From an uncultured Pseudomonadales bacterium (lineage in GTDB: Bacteria; Pseudomonadota; Gammaproteobacteria; Pseudomonadales; Azotimanducaceae): a stretch of 64,000 nt of DNA. The translations under genes were made by a program, and so were the position numbers. The stretch's first letter is position 1. Each line of letters starts with the position of its first letter. Positions 18,348 to 28,226 of this stretch are shown in pieces. The stretch spans positions 1-64,000 of the forward strand of contig CAKZWF010000029.1 of assembly GCA_937921865.1 (NCBI GenBank), written 5' to 3'. The notes under the pieces are model-generated. The model made no database searches and was not told where the DNA came from. It saw only the letters and a list, made by a program, of their open reading frames with translations.

Positions 18348-19199
18348 ATGGCTTACCAATGCTTTGATGTGACGATCGAAAACCAGATCGCCCATCTCAT
18401 CCTCAATCGCCCGGACAAGCGCAACAGCATGACACCGGCTTTCTGGCAGGAACTGCCGGAGATCATTGAAGACATCGACAATAACGCCAGAGCTCGGGTG
18501 ATCGTCATTTCAGCCACAGGACCGGCATTTTCCGCAGGCATGGACCTGGCAGTTTTCGCCAATGACGACGCTCTGGCCAATGACTCCGACGCCGCTAAAG
18601 CCCAAGCACGCCTGCAACATGGCGCGCGTTTTCACGATACCGCCGGCTATTTCCAGCACAGCTTCAATTGCCTGGAGGACTGCCGAATCCCGGTCATTGC
18701 AGCCATACAGGGCGCCTGCGTGGGCGGCGGTGTGGACTTTGTCACTGCTTGCGATATGCGTTTCGCAACGAGTGATGCGTTCCTGTCTATTTTTGAAATC
18801 AACATCGGCATGACGGCTGATGTGGGCACATTTCCAAGGCTGGTCAAGCTGATCCCGGAAGGCATTGTCCGCGAGCTCGCTTATACCGGCCGCAGAATGT
18901 CAGCGGCAGAAGCCCAGTCTGTGGGTCTGGTAAACCGGGTGTTCGAAGACCACAACAGCCTGCTCGAGGGTGTGATGGCCCTGGCTGCAGAAATTGCCAG
19001 CAAGCCGCCGCTTGCGGTCTACGGCTGCAAACGCATGATCAACTATTCCCGCGATCACAGCACCGCGGACGGCCTGGACTACATCGGAGTGTGGAATGCA
19101 GCCATGCTGCTGCCGGCGGAAATGGCCGAAGCCATGCAGGCCAATGCTGAAAAGCGCCCGGGCAACTTTGCCGACCTGCCGGTGCGTCGCAGTCGCTAG
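18348..19199 (+). CDS. enoyl-CoA hydratase/isomerase (crotonase) family protein
   Basis: 283-residue crotonase-fold enzyme. LILNRPDKRNSMTPAFWQEL is near the N-terminus, and SAGMDLAVFAND gives the first oxyanion-hole residues (about residues 64-68). AAIQGACVGGGVDFVTACDM gives the second oxyanion loop (about 120-140). FEINIGMTADVGTFPRLVKL carries an Asp where dienoyl-CoA isomerases have their catalytic Asp and no Glu pair of classical hydratases. It therefore resembles delta(3,5)-delta(2,4)-dienoyl-CoA isomerase more than EchA, which is an inference. It is a single gene and ends 8 bp from the convergent ald. Confidence 0.85.
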   Translation: MAYQCFDVTIENQIAHLILNRPDKRNSMTPAFWQELPEIIEDIDNNARARVIVISATGPAFSAGMDLAVFANDDALANDSDAAKAQARLQHGARFHDTAGYFQHSFNCLEDCRIPVIAAIQGACVGGGVDFVTACDMRFATSDAFLSIFEINIGMTADVGTFPRLVKLIPEGIVRELAYTGRRMSAAEAQSVGLVNRVFEDHNSLLEGVMALAAEIASKPPLAVYGCKRMINYSRDHSTADGLDYIGVWNAAMLLPAEMAEAMQANAEKRPGNFADLPVRRSR

Positions 19200-19207
19200 C
19201 GGCCTGT

Positions 19208-20323
19208 TCAGGTGAACGCCTGGACTGCCGGGGTATAGGGCAGCTGCGTAGCCGCAGCAACTGCCTGATAGGTCAGTTTGCCCCGCGCCACATTCAGGCC
19301 GTTGAGCAGATGTTCATCATCCGTCAGGGCCGCCTTCACGCCTTTGTTGGCAATTGCCAGGGTAAAGGGCAGAGTGGCGTTGTTGAGCGCAAACGTTGAC
19401 GTTCTTGCCACCGCACCAGGCATATTCGCGACACAGTAATGCACTACGTCGTGCACCACATAGGTAGGGTCTGAGTGCGTCGTCGCGCGGGCGGTTTCGA
19501 CACAACCGCCCTGGTCGATGGCAACATCAACGATTACCGATCCTTTCTTCATATCCCGGACCATGGCTTCACTGATCAACCGAGGAGCAGAGGAGCCGGG
19601 CACCAGAACTGCACCCACCACCAGATCAGCCGTAGATACCATCTGATGCACCGCATCCACAGTCGAAAACAGGGTGTTGAGTGCCGGAGCGAAGTGAATG
19701 TCGAGTTCCGCCAGCCGCGGCAGCGACACATCAAGAATCGTCACATCCGCTTCCATGCCCAGCGCTACCCGGGCAGCGTTGGTGCCCACCACGCCGCCAC
19801 CGAGCACAACCACTTTGGCCGGCAGAGTGCCCGGCACCCCGCCGAGCAGCATACCGCGGCCGCCCTGTTCGATTTCCAGACAGTGCGCCCCAGCCTGCAC
19901 TGACATGCGTCCGGCTACTTCACTCATCGGCGCCAGCAACGGCAGGCTGCCGTGAGCACCAGTGACAGTCTCATAAGCAATGGCCACACAGCCGCTGTCC
20001 AGCAGAGACCGGGTCAGCTCCGGCGCAGGCGCAAGATGCAGATAGGTGAACAGGATATGGTTTTCATTGAGCAGCGCGACTTCCTGGGGCAGAGGTTCTT
20101 TAACCTTGACGATGAGCTCGGCACTGGCAAAGGTTTCCACCGCGTCCGCGGTGATGGTTGCGCCCGCCCTGGCATAGTCTTCGTTGACGAGCCCGATGGT
20201 GTAACCGGCATTGCTCTGCACAAACACCTGGTGGCCGTGATGTACCGCCTCCCGCACGCTGGCGGGCGTCATGCCCACCCGATACTCATCCGCTTTGATT
20301 TCCGCAGGAACGCCAATTTTCAT
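19208..20323 (-). CDS. ald: alanine dehydrogenase
   Basis: NAD-dependent L-alanine to pyruvate plus ammonium, cytoplasmic hexamer, 371 residues, the usual length. The start MKIGVPAEIKADEYRVGMTP, the substrate-side VKVKEPLPQE and FTYLHLAPAPELT, the NAD-binding VVLGGGVVGTNAARVALGM (about residues 172-190), and the late VVDVAIDQGGC and NMPGAVARTSTFALNNATLP are all as in the family. It diverges from the GAPDH gene across a 176-bp interval. With gdhA dead nearby, Ald may carry a larger share of ammonium assimilation or release, which is an inference. Confidence 0.96.
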   Translation of the reverse strand: MKIGVPAEIKADEYRVGMTPASVREAVHHGHQVFVQSNAGYTIGLVNEDYARAGATITADAVETFASAELIVKVKEPLPQEVALLNENHILFTYLHLAPAPELTRSLLDSGCVAIAYETVTGAHGSLPLLAPMSEVAGRMSVQAGAHCLEIEQGGRGMLLGGVPGTLPAKVVVLGGGVVGTNAARVALGMEADVTILDVSLPRLAELDIHFAPALNTLFSTVDAVHQMVSTADLVVGAVLVPGSSAPRLISEAMVRDMKKGSVIVDVAIDQGGCVETARATTHSDPTYVVHDVVHYCVANMPGAVARTSTFALNNATLPFTLAIANKGVKAALTDDEHLLNGLNVARGKLTYQAVAAATQLPYTPAVQAFT

Positions 20324-20499
20324 GAGAATCTCCGATGAAGTCTTCTGCGTATGCCAGAAACCCTACCGCAAGCTGCGATCTGACCTATACGCGTTTTCCG
20401 GCATTCATTTGTAACGCATCCGCATTAGGATAACGATGACAAACGTCGGTCTATGCGTACAGCTGGACCCTGCTTGGAAGTCTGATTGAGGATCTGCAT

Positions 20500-21498
20500 T
20501 TGAAACGTATAGCAATCAACGGCATGGGCCGGACAGGACGCGGCATGCTGCGGCACTACTTCACTCAAGGCAGCGAGGAGATTGAGATTGTCGCCGCCAA
20601 CGATCTCACTGCAATCGATGACGTTGCCTATCTGCTGCGCTACGACTCTGTGCACGGGAGGTTGCCACTACCGGTGGAAATTGACGGGGATCTGCTGCGC
20701 TATGGCGACCGGGAAGTGCAGCTGTTCGGTATCGCCTCACCCCGAGAACTGCCCTGGCAGGCATTGAACATTGATGTTGTCATCGACTCCACCGGCGCTT
20801 TCACCGCTCGCAGCGACGCCGCCCAGCATCTGACCGCAGGTGCACATCGGGTGCTGATCGGCGCGCCGTCGCCGGATGCAGACTTCGATCTGGTGTTTGG
20901 CGTCAACGAACAGGACTTTGATCCCGGCCGCCATCATGTTGTGTCGAACGCGTCGTGCACGACCAATTCTCTGGCTCCGGTGTTGAAAGTGCTGCTCGAC
21001 CACTACGGCCTGGAAGAAGTTCAGGTCACCACTGTGCATGCCTATACCGCATCGCAGGGCATCATTGATCGCGCTGCCAGCAAAAAACACCGTGGCCGGG
21101 CTGCTGGTGTTTCTATCATTCCCACCACCACGGGCGCTGATAAAGCCACGGTCAAAGTGTTGCCGGAGCTGGCCGGGAAAATTCGCGCCAACGCGATCCG
21201 GGTGCCGGTGCCGGACGGCTCCATCACGGATATCACCGCACTGCTGACGCGACCGGCAAGTGCTGAGGAAGTGAATGACCTGATGCGTCAGCAGGCCCAG
21301 GGTCCGCTGAACGGCATCCTCGGCTACAGCGACGAAGAGCTGGTGTCAGTCGACATCCTGGGCGAGCCGTTCTCGGGTATTGTCCACGGCAACGCCACTC
21401 AGACCACGGGCCGGTTGATCAAGCTGCAGGTCTGGTATGACAACGAAATCGGTTACGCCAATCGTTGTCTCGATGCGGTCACCAAACTGGCGATGTGA
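20500..21498 (+). CDS. gap: glyceraldehyde-3-phosphate dehydrogenase
   Basis: Phosphorylating GAPDH of 332 residues. The NAD fold starts INGMGRTGRGML (the canonical NGFGRIGR is altered at two positions). The active-site block is VSNASCTTNSLAPV with the catalytic Cys about residue 153. The partner His is in TTVHAYTASQ, and the phosphate-site TTTGA and the tail VWYDNEIGYANR are intact. The start is TTG at 20500, with GAGGA about 8 bases upstream. No ATG fits before the Rossmann strand. Erythrose-4-phosphate dehydrogenase is less likely, since that family reads HSAMHDQQ at the HAYT position. The atypical N-terminal motif hints at a secondary paralogue. Confidence 0.9.
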   Translation: MKRIAINGMGRTGRGMLRHYFTQGSEEIEIVAANDLTAIDDVAYLLRYDSVHGRLPLPVEIDGDLLRYGDREVQLFGIASPRELPWQALNIDVVIDSTGAFTARSDAAQHLTAGAHRVLIGAPSPDADFDLVFGVNEQDFDPGRHHVVSNASCTTNSLAPVLKVLLDHYGLEEVQVTTVHAYTASQGIIDRAASKKHRGRAAGVSIIPTTTGADKATVKVLPELAGKIRANAIRVPVPDGSITDITALLTRPASAEEVNDLMRQQAQGPLNGILGYSDEELVSVDILGEPFSGIVHGNATQTTGRLIKLQVWYDNEIGYANRCLDAVTKLAM

Positions 21499-21538
21499 CC
21501 CGACGCCGGCAGTTACCCGGGTCGGGCCGGCGCAGGGA

Positions 21539-22945
21539 TTACTCGAAAAGAGCACGCTCTGCGCCGTGGAAGTCATCAACCATCCCGGGTGACAGGTCTA
21601 GCATCATCATTGGCCGGGTGCCGGCGTTATAGGCCGGCCAGTTGGGCAGCTGTTCGTTGTTCGGATCACCCGTCCGGGCGAACGCCAGCCAGGTATCAGC
21701 CATGACGTCTGCCATTGCCTGAGCTTCCTCGCCGGTACCGGACATCGACGCCGAGTTGGCGACATTGTCGAATACCATGCCGATTTCCAGCGCATGGGGT
21801 GAGCGCCACTTACCACCCTGAACCGGGGTGTCCCAGTTGAAAAGGTAGAAGTACGCGTTCGCACCACCCTGCATGGCCTTTCGGTCAGCCTGGGTCACGC
21901 TGTTGCGCAAAAAGCCCCGATCCGTCGTTGCCCCGAACAGCACATCCGCCGGATCGTAATCCGGATTCAGGCGCCGGTAGGTTTCGATCACGGTTTAAGC
22001 ATCGACATCGGGTATTGCCGCCTGCAGCATTACCGGCAGGGTTTCCCAGGTGGCGTCGAAGGTTTCCGGGTTGCGGGCGCCAATGAACAGAGAGGTTTCG
22101 GTGCGATTTACGCCGATCAGCATCGGCACCTCCCGGGCCTGCGGCGGCGCATCCGGAGTAAAAGGCTGTCGCTCGATATGTCGATTATCGAGAATCGGGC
22201 CTGTCCAGCCCGGTGCATTACCCGCAGTCACCACTGCAGCCGCAGCCTGCTGAACTTCTTCGGTGCTTCGATCCAGAATGGCATCGACCGAATCACCATC
22301 AAGATCCAGGCTCATCAGCAGCTGGCCGGCCGCCCGGGCGGAGGCTGCGGCATCGCGATTGGTCAGCCGCACGCCCTCATAAGCGGCGCTGGAACCGGAC
22401 CCGCGGGTAAAGCCGCCGCCGTGAAACCAGACCATGACCGGGCGGTTCCGATCATCCCGTAACGCCGGGGTCCAGACATTCAGACGCAGACAGTCTTCAC
22501 TCAGCGGCACCGGATTGCCCCAGGATTCAAACAGCCCGCCCGCTGTGCCCGGCGGATACGCCGTTTGCGGACAGCTGTCGCCAAAGCTGATGGTATTGCG
22601 CCGTTCACTCCAGGGCACCGGTGACTGTGGCGCCTGAAATCGTGTGGTCGCAGTGTCTGCGCCGTAGGGAATACCTTTGAAAACCAGCACCCCGGATTCA
22701 CTGGCGCCCTGCACGGGTCCGAAAGTCGTCGCCGCCAGCGGGCCAGGCGCGCTAGCGCCAGCTGATGCAGTGTTCTGTGGCGTGGCCGGTTCACCAACCG
22801 GATCCGCGACGTCGGTTGCCGGGCTCGATACCTCACCGCAGCCCGCCAGAACCCCCAATGCCAACCAGAGCACCGCCAGCAGGGGCCCTTGCCGCAGTCG
22901 GCGCGCAGCACGGGCAGTTGCCTCGACCGATCTGATGACTGTCAT
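21539..22945 (-). pseudogene. type-B carboxylesterase lipoprotein, inactivated
   Basis: A lipoprotein signal (WLALGVLAGC) and linker are followed by a type-B carboxylesterase: FKGIPYGADTATTRFQAPQS, DSCPQ, SEDCLRLNVWTP, and VMVWFHGGGFTRGSG. After YEGVRLTNRD (about 22345-22360) the gene jumps in frame to AAASARAAGQLLMSLDL. About 100 residues are missing, including the GESGG nucleophile block. An in-frame TAA at 21995-21997 then interrupts the sequence before VIETYRRLNPDYDPADVL. The Glu (NRTETSLF) and His (SPHALEIGMVFDN) triad positions remain. With no catalytic Ser and a nonsense codon it is a pseudogene. Confidence 0.88.
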
Positions 22946-23083
22946 AGTTTTTCGCTCCACTGCGCTCTCCAACCCTGTTAAGCGCTGTTCTGAGTTGATA
23001 CTGATTTTCCGGCCTGATCGCAGCGTACCTGCGCGTCTGTGTCACAATCCACTATCATCTGCCATTGGCACAGACGCAACGGA

Positions 23084-23920
23084 ATGACCATGGCCCACGC
23101 AGATATCAACGGCGCTCGACTCTGGTACGAAGTGCGTGGCAGCGGGGTTCCGATTCTCTTCCATCACGGCTACACGGCTTCACGGGTGAACTGGGAGCCC
23201 GTCACCCACCTGCTGGAAGAACACTACCAGGTCATCCTGATGGAATGCCGGGGCACGGGCGAAAGTGAACACACCCTTGATGGCTATACACTCGAGCAAT
23301 ACAGCGCGGATGCGGTTGCGATGCTCGATCATCTGGAGCTCGAGCGCGCCAGCTTTGCCGGTCACAGCATGGGTGGCGGGGTTGGCTATCTGCTCGGGCT
23401 TGAACATCCGCAGCGGCTCGACAAGCTGATACTGATGGCACCGATTCCAGCCCGGGGCATTGGCGAAATTACGCCCGAAATGCGCCAACAGCGGGTTGCC
23501 GAACGCAAGGCCGGCGATCGGGACGGCATGCTGGCCCGTTATCAAGCCATGCGCTTTCGGGAAGACGTGGAGACCGACAGCTGGTTTGAAAACAGAGTGG
23601 ACCACCTGCTTGCCGTTTCCGACGGACACTTCGAACAAAGCGCAGAATCCATGGCAGCACTGGACGTAGCCGCCCATCTTGGCGACATCACCACGCCCAC
23701 ACTGATGATTGCCGGCGGCGTCGATTCATTGCTGCAGGCTAATCTGGAAGACTACCTGAGCCTGCCCAACGCCACCCTGGAAGTGCTGTCGCGAGCTGGT
23801 CACGAAGTAGCAGTCCATGAACCCGAGCGAGTGGCGCAGGCCATCGACAAGTTCATGGAGCATGGACCCATCACCGCCGCATCGCTGATGGCAAAGGCAC
23901 AGGCCGCTATTTCAAAGTAG
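23084..23920 (+). CDS. alpha/beta hydrolase
   Basis: 278-residue cytoplasmic hydrolase. The family starts with ADINGARLWYEVRGSG, then FHHGYTASRVNWEP as the oxyanion loop and GHSMGGGVGYLLG as the nucleophile elbow (Ser about residue 101). TLMIAGGVDSL carries the Asp, and SRAGHEVAVHEPE carries the His. It is close to 3-oxoadipate enol-lactonase or epoxide-hydrolase-like proteins, and the substrate is unknown. ATG at 23084 or 23090: the second has GGA 6 bases upstream, so the two cannot be separated. The 3' end overlaps the convergent cls gene by 9 bp. Confidence 0.82.
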   Translation: MTMAHADINGARLWYEVRGSGVPILFHHGYTASRVNWEPVTHLLEEHYQVILMECRGTGESEHTLDGYTLEQYSADAVAMLDHLELERASFAGHSMGGGVGYLLGLEHPQRLDKLILMAPIPARGIGEITPEMRQQRVAERKAGDRDGMLARYQAMRFREDVETDSWFENRVDHLLAVSDGHFEQSAESMAALDVAAHLGDITTPTLMIAGGVDSLLQANLEDYLSLPNATLEVLSRAGHEVAVHEPERVAQAIDKFMEHGPITAASLMAKAQAAISK

Positions 23921-25375
23921 CGGGCCCAACATCGCCAGGGTGTTGTTCCACAACCGCTGCCGGGCTTTCCAGTCGCCGACAACAAGCTCATCAACACGAC
24001 ACGACTCACTTAAGTATTCCCGCTGACGCTGCACGATCTGAGCGGTGGCTGGCGCATCAAACACCAGCACATTGTTTTCATAGTTGAGTTCAAAGCTGCG
24101 TCGATCCAGATTGGCCGACCCGATCAACGCCACCTGCCCATCCATGGTCAAGGTCTTGGCGTGCAGCAGACCCGGTTGGAACTCATAAATCTGCACCCCC
24201 GCATGCAGCAGCTCTTCGTAGTAGCTGCGGCTCGCTCCTGCGACGATCCGTGAATCATTTCTGGCGGGCACAATCAGCGTTGTCGCCACACCGCTGAGCG
24301 CAGTGGCGCACAGTGCGTTCTGCATCGACTCATCAGGGACATAGTAGGGAGTGGTGATAATCACTTCGCTACGGGCTGTGAGCAGCAACGCAACCACGAC
24401 TTCCGGCATCGCTGAGTGTCTGGCCGTTGGCCCGGTGCCTATAACCTGAGCCGGAATGCCCCGGTCCGGTTCGACGGTCGCGCGCAGCGGACGGGACAGC
24501 AGTTCGGTCAGGTCTTCGCCCGTGTACTGCATCCAGTCGACGGCAAACAGTATCTGGTTCTGCCGCGCAACGGGGCCATCGAAGCGCATCACCGCATCCA
24601 CCCAGGGTGCGTAGCGCGCCTTTATTCGAAACTCTGGGTCCGCGCAATTCTGAGAACCGCAGTAGGTCAGGTGATCGTCTATCACCACAATCTTGCGGTG
24701 ATTACGCAGATCAATCCGGCCCCGAAACACCCGTAGCAGCCTCAGCAGCGGACTACCGATCGCGAGCGCTACGGCAACACGCACACCGGCCTGACGCAGG
24801 CTTTTCCACTGTTTCGAGTTCACCAGAGCGCGGGAACCCAGACCATCCACAATCACCCGGCAGGTCACTCCCCGGGCTACCGCCCGCTCCAGAGCCGCCA
24901 GTACTTTGCCGCCGTTGTTATCGGTCAGCCAGATATAGAACAGCAGATGGACATGATCTTCGGCTGCATCAATGTCGGCGACCAGGCTATCAATCATTGC
25001 ATTGGAGTCGGCCAGCAGTTGAGCCTGATTCCCCGAAACAGGCGTAAACGAATCAATGGAAGCCGCCAGATGAGCAAGATGCCGGTATGCCTGGGGCACC
25101 TCACCGCCACCAGCCGGACACTCGGGTAACGTGTCGCGGATCTGCTGACGTCGGGCAATCCGCTTACGACCGATATTGGTTTCACCAAACAGCAGGTAGG
25201 CAATCATCCCCACCAGCGGCAGCACGCCGATTACCGCCACCCAGGCAATGCGCGACGCAGGATCGCGGTGGGGTCGCAGGATTGCGCGGAAGATTACAGC
25301 GACCTGCAGGACAGTCAGCACCACCACCAGAATCAGCGGAGTAGCTGCCACAAGGTCTTCGAAGGTGAGGTTCAT
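23912..25375 (-). CDS. cls: cardiolipin synthase (PLD family)
   Basis: 487-residue inner-membrane enzyme that joins two phosphatidylglycerols (or PG and PE) to cardiolipin. Two N-terminal membrane segments (about residues 10-30 and 42-62, the second LPLVGMIAYLLFGETNIGRK as in Cls) precede two phospholipase-D domains. Their HxKxxxxD motifs are HRKIVVIDD (about residue 224) and HAKTLTMDG (about residue 401), each followed by GSxNxDxR-like sequences (CGSQNCADPEF and IGSANLDRRSF). The length fits ClsA. It is the last gene of the minus-strand group starting with the bactofilins, 17 bp after the PRPP-synthetase-like gene. Confidence 0.93.
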   Translation of the reverse strand: MNLTFEDLVAATPLILVVVLTVLQVAVIFRAILRPHRDPASRIAWVAVIGVLPLVGMIAYLLFGETNIGRKRIARRQQIRDTLPECPAGGGEVPQAYRHLAHLAASIDSFTPVSGNQAQLLADSNAMIDSLVADIDAAEDHVHLLFYIWLTDNNGGKVLAALERAVARGVTCRVIVDGLGSRALVNSKQWKSLRQAGVRVAVALAIGSPLLRLLRVFRGRIDLRNHRKIVVIDDHLTYCGSQNCADPEFRIKARYAPWVDAVMRFDGPVARQNQILFAVDWMQYTGEDLTELLSRPLRATVEPDRGIPAQVIGTGPTARHSAMPEVVVALLLTARSEVIITTPYYVPDESMQNALCATALSGVATTLIVPARNDSRIVAGASRSYYEELLHAGVQIYEFQPGLLHAKTLTMDGQVALIGSANLDRRSFELNYENNVLVFDAPATAQIVQRQREYLSESCRVDELVVGDWKARQRLWNNTLAMLGPLL

Positions 25376-25392
25376 GCCGGAGCCGATTGCGC

Positions 25393-26646
25393 TCAGCAGC
25401 GCTCTTCCTTCAGGTCCTCGAGCTGCTCGTTTGACCAGATCTTGCGGGTGAACCGCGGGTTCTTGGAAGACATATCAATCTGATAGAGACCGGTGTCGGG
25501 GCGTGCCGGCAAATCCAGGATTTCAGACAGATTTCGCGCCAGCCACTTTTCGATTTTCAGTACCACCAGTTTCCGCCGCAGCCGGCCCTGTTCATCCCGA
25601 TTGAGAATCGTCGGCAGGGTATTCAAGGTCAGAATTTCATCGATGGCGCTGTCTGCCATCTTGTGTCGACCTTCGTCGCTGGCATAAAAGTGAGTCACTC
25701 CGAACACCAGACGCCCGGGATTCACCTTCTTGAGAAACTGACAGGTACGGACCAGCGTTGAACCGGTGCGTACCATGTCATCAAAGAGCACGATGTCATG
25801 CCCGGCAACGTCGGCAAAGCTGACCTCGCTGTCCTGCGACAGCGCGATTTCGACTTCCCGCTCACCGCTGCGGGTTTTGTCGAGTAAAAGACATTTGGCG
25901 GCGGGCAGGTTCAGCCGCACCATCATCTCCCGGACAAAATCCCTCGCACCCGCATCCGGCGCGCACAGCGCCAGACCTTCGCCATTGGGTCCACAGCGAA
26001 CAATGTCGGAGTTGCGCAGATAGTCCAGATAGAGATCGTACGGCAACAGGTGATGAAACTTGCCTTCAAACACCCGGCTGAACATCGACTGCACCGCGCT
26101 GGAATGATTGTGTACCGTGAGCACTCTGTCTACGCCAGCGAGCTTGAGCATCTGCGCATAGAGCCGGGAGGTGAACGGCTGGCCGTCGAACTTCTTCAGA
26201 TCCGTATCGCTACGGTGCGCCTCTGCACCTTCCGGATCACGTTGCGGACCCCGATCCTGGGCGCTGTAAAACAGATCCGGTTCCACCAGCACTACCTGCC
26301 GGGCACCATTTTCTTTCGCTGCGCGGGCAATCACCAGATTGCGCATTGCCAGGCTCTGGCGGCTGACGACCCTGTTGGACGTGCTGATGATGACAATGGT
26401 TTTGCCGCTGAGGTGCGCGCCGATCTGCGCAAAGTCCTCTTCGTCAGAAATGAAACGCGGGCAGAACTCGGAGTTGGTGTAGTTCTTAAGACTGATCAGA
26501 TCAGCAATGTCGACCTGCTGGCCGAGTGAATAGGCAACATCAATGGCAAACGGATCGTCGGAAGTGTTACCCACCACCACGACCTCGCTCGCCAAGCCGC
26601 CACCGGGCTCGCCGGTAGATTCGTTAGCAGTGTTTTCCGCAGACAT
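25393..26646 (-). CDS. ribose-phosphate pyrophosphokinase-like protein
   Basis: 417-residue protein with the two tandem PRTase-like folds of PRPP synthetase, about 100 residues longer than Prs. The N-terminal half has VVVGNTSDDPFAIDVAYSLG and KTIVIISTSNRV, parallel to the GN.NPELA and FIIQ.T segments of Prs. VEPDLFYSAQDR matches the PYFPYARQDR segment in position. The PRPP loop reads VLFDDMVRTGSTL (about residues 288-300), closer to ordinary phosphoribosyltransferases than to Prs DDMxDTAGT. The long C-terminal extension has basic IEKWLARNLSEIL. MSAENT is chosen as start because GGGGGA precedes it. True PRPP synthesis is plausible but unproven. Confidence 0.75.
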   Translation of the reverse strand: MSAENTANESTGEPGGGLASEVVVVGNTSDDPFAIDVAYSLGQQVDIADLISLKNYTNSEFCPRFISDEEDFAQIGAHLSGKTIVIISTSNRVVSRQSLAMRNLVIARAAKENGARQVVLVEPDLFYSAQDRGPQRDPEGAEAHRSDTDLKKFDGQPFTSRLYAQMLKLAGVDRVLTVHNHSSAVQSMFSRVFEGKFHHLLPYDLYLDYLRNSDIVRCGPNGEGLALCAPDAGARDFVREMMVRLNLPAAKCLLLDKTRSGEREVEIALSQDSEVSFADVAGHDIVLFDDMVRTGSTLVRTCQFLKKVNPGRLVFGVTHFYASDEGRHKMADSAIDEILTLNTLPTILNRDEQGRLRRKLVVLKIEKWLARNLSEILDLPARPDTGLYQIDMSSKNPRFTRKIWSNEQLEDLKEERC

Positions 26647-26756
26647 TTCGATCCCCCAAGATCTCAGCAACCCCACTTCGGTCACCGTCAGTTCGCCAGG
26701 CGAAGTATGGCGTCTGCGCGCAAGAATGCCACCGGGGATCCAGGTAATCGGGGCAA

Positions 26757-28160
26757 TCAGCTGATCGGAGAGAACACCAGCAGACCATGATCACGCAGCG
26801 GTCGCAGACTCATATTGAGACCGTCCGCGCTGCGTTCAGCATCGCCAATCTCAAAACCGCGGCAGGTCAGACGCAGACCCGGCAGCTGCCAGCCATCTTC
26901 AATCAGCCGGGTTCCCCCGGGTCCGATACCATCAATGACGATGCGACATTTCCCTGGCGTCTCCAGCTTCACTGAACGACCGTCGCACACGGCCAGGTGG
27001 CTGGCTGTCGCCTGGCAGCTCAATCGCGCCACACCGGAGTCGCACTGCCAGAAAGCTGCAACTGCCGGTTCGCTGCCGGCGGCGATCGAGGTGGTCGAAC
27101 AGGCTTCGATATGCAGACCTGCTTCGAAGCTGGCGGTGATTCGACGATCATCGATCACCCGTGACAGCGCCCGCTTGTCCTGATCCCATTGCGACGACCA
27201 GGCGTCGGCGGCGATTTCTTCAGAAACACCACCCAGCGCAGGCAGCGCAAACAGCGTGGCATCCAGAGGGTTGTTCATGTCCCTGGGCAACATCGGATTG
27301 CTGCCCATCGCCAGCCAGGTCAACCAGACGTTGATCCATTCAGCACCCCCTTCGGTGTGCATGCGACTGGCCAGTCCACTGCCGAGCAGCTGATGCATCG
27401 CCGGATGCAGACTTTCACCAACGTCCTGCAGCACTTCGCGCAGCTGACGTTTGCCCCAATCACCAAGCCGCTGGGAACTCAACCAGAGCGCATTGGCCCA
27501 CAGTTCATAGCCGAAGGCCTGCGGCTGTCCGAATCGGGCCAGAGCCTGGTGCGCCGAGGATTGGTCGGTGAGCTCGACCAGCAGTTCCTCGCCGTTCAGA
27601 CGATCGCCATATTCCATTTCCAGCCAGGCTTTGAGCTGGCTCTGGTGGTGGCAGGACAGCTGCTGTTCTTTGGCACCGGCATTGGCCAGACGCAGCGCGT
27701 GCTCTATCGTTTCACAGCGGGCTCGACCTAATTCCACCGAGTACTGGCGCAGCAGCGCGCCCAGCAGGCTGCCAATGATCTGACGGGAGTCCGGGTCCAT
27801 GATGCCGCTGCGTTTTTCATTCGACCAGGCCAACGGAAAAGCGCCACCGCTGGCCCCGTGAATATTGCGATTCTGGCGCACCAGCACCGCATCGATAATT
27901 TTTCTCGCCCGCAACAGACCAGAGTCTGTGACGGATTGGGCCCGATTACGCACCAGCAGCAATGCCGCGTAACACAACGATTCCCGAATGGGTTTAAAGC
28001 CGCGGTTGAGCGGGTGGCACAAAAGGTTTGAGGACTCGTCGTAGAAATCACTCAGCACTGCCACGGCCTGCTCCAGCAGGGCAGTCTGGAATGGTTTGAG
28101 TGTTTCGGGAACACTCACGGCAAGTCCGTTGCGGCCGGTGTCATCCTTGACTTCAATCAT
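26757..28160 (-). CDS. unknown protein in the bactofilin group
   Basis: 467 residues, no signal peptide, family not recognised. The N-terminal two thirds are helical with Trp/Leu-rich repeats (LCYAALLLVRNR, GYELWANALWLSSQR, WINVWLTWLAMG) and a conserved-looking GASGGAFPLAWSNEK. The last 150 residues are beta-rich (FWQCDSGVARLSCQATASHL and RIVIDGIGPGGTRLIEDGW). An alpha/alpha-toroid plus beta-sandwich layout, as in some polysaccharide lyases, would fit, but this is only a guess from the pattern. It lies 66 bp downstream of a bactofilin and 110 bp upstream of the PRPP-synthetase-like gene, so the operon context points to envelope or cytoskeleton work. Confidence 0.7.
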   Translation of the reverse strand: MIEVKDDTGRNGLAVSVPETLKPFQTALLEQAVAVLSDFYDESSNLLCHPLNRGFKPIRESLCYAALLLVRNRAQSVTDSGLLRARKIIDAVLVRQNRNIHGASGGAFPLAWSNEKRSGIMDPDSRQIIGSLLGALLRQYSVELGRARCETIEHALRLANAGAKEQQLSCHHQSQLKAWLEMEYGDRLNGEELLVELTDQSSAHQALARFGQPQAFGYELWANALWLSSQRLGDWGKRQLREVLQDVGESLHPAMHQLLGSGLASRMHTEGGAEWINVWLTWLAMGSNPMLPRDMNNPLDATLFALPALGGVSEEIAADAWSSQWDQDKRALSRVIDDRRITASFEAGLHIEACSTTSIAAGSEPAVAAFWQCDSGVARLSCQATASHLAVCDGRSVKLETPGKCRIVIDGIGPGGTRLIEDGWQLPGLRLTCRGFEIGDAERSADGLNMSLRPLRDHGLLVFSPIS

Positions 28161-28226
28161 GATCAGGCAAGCTCATCGGGCATGTCCTTGTCAGCAGGAC
28201 CATCCGTGGTCAGCTGCTGATGTCTG

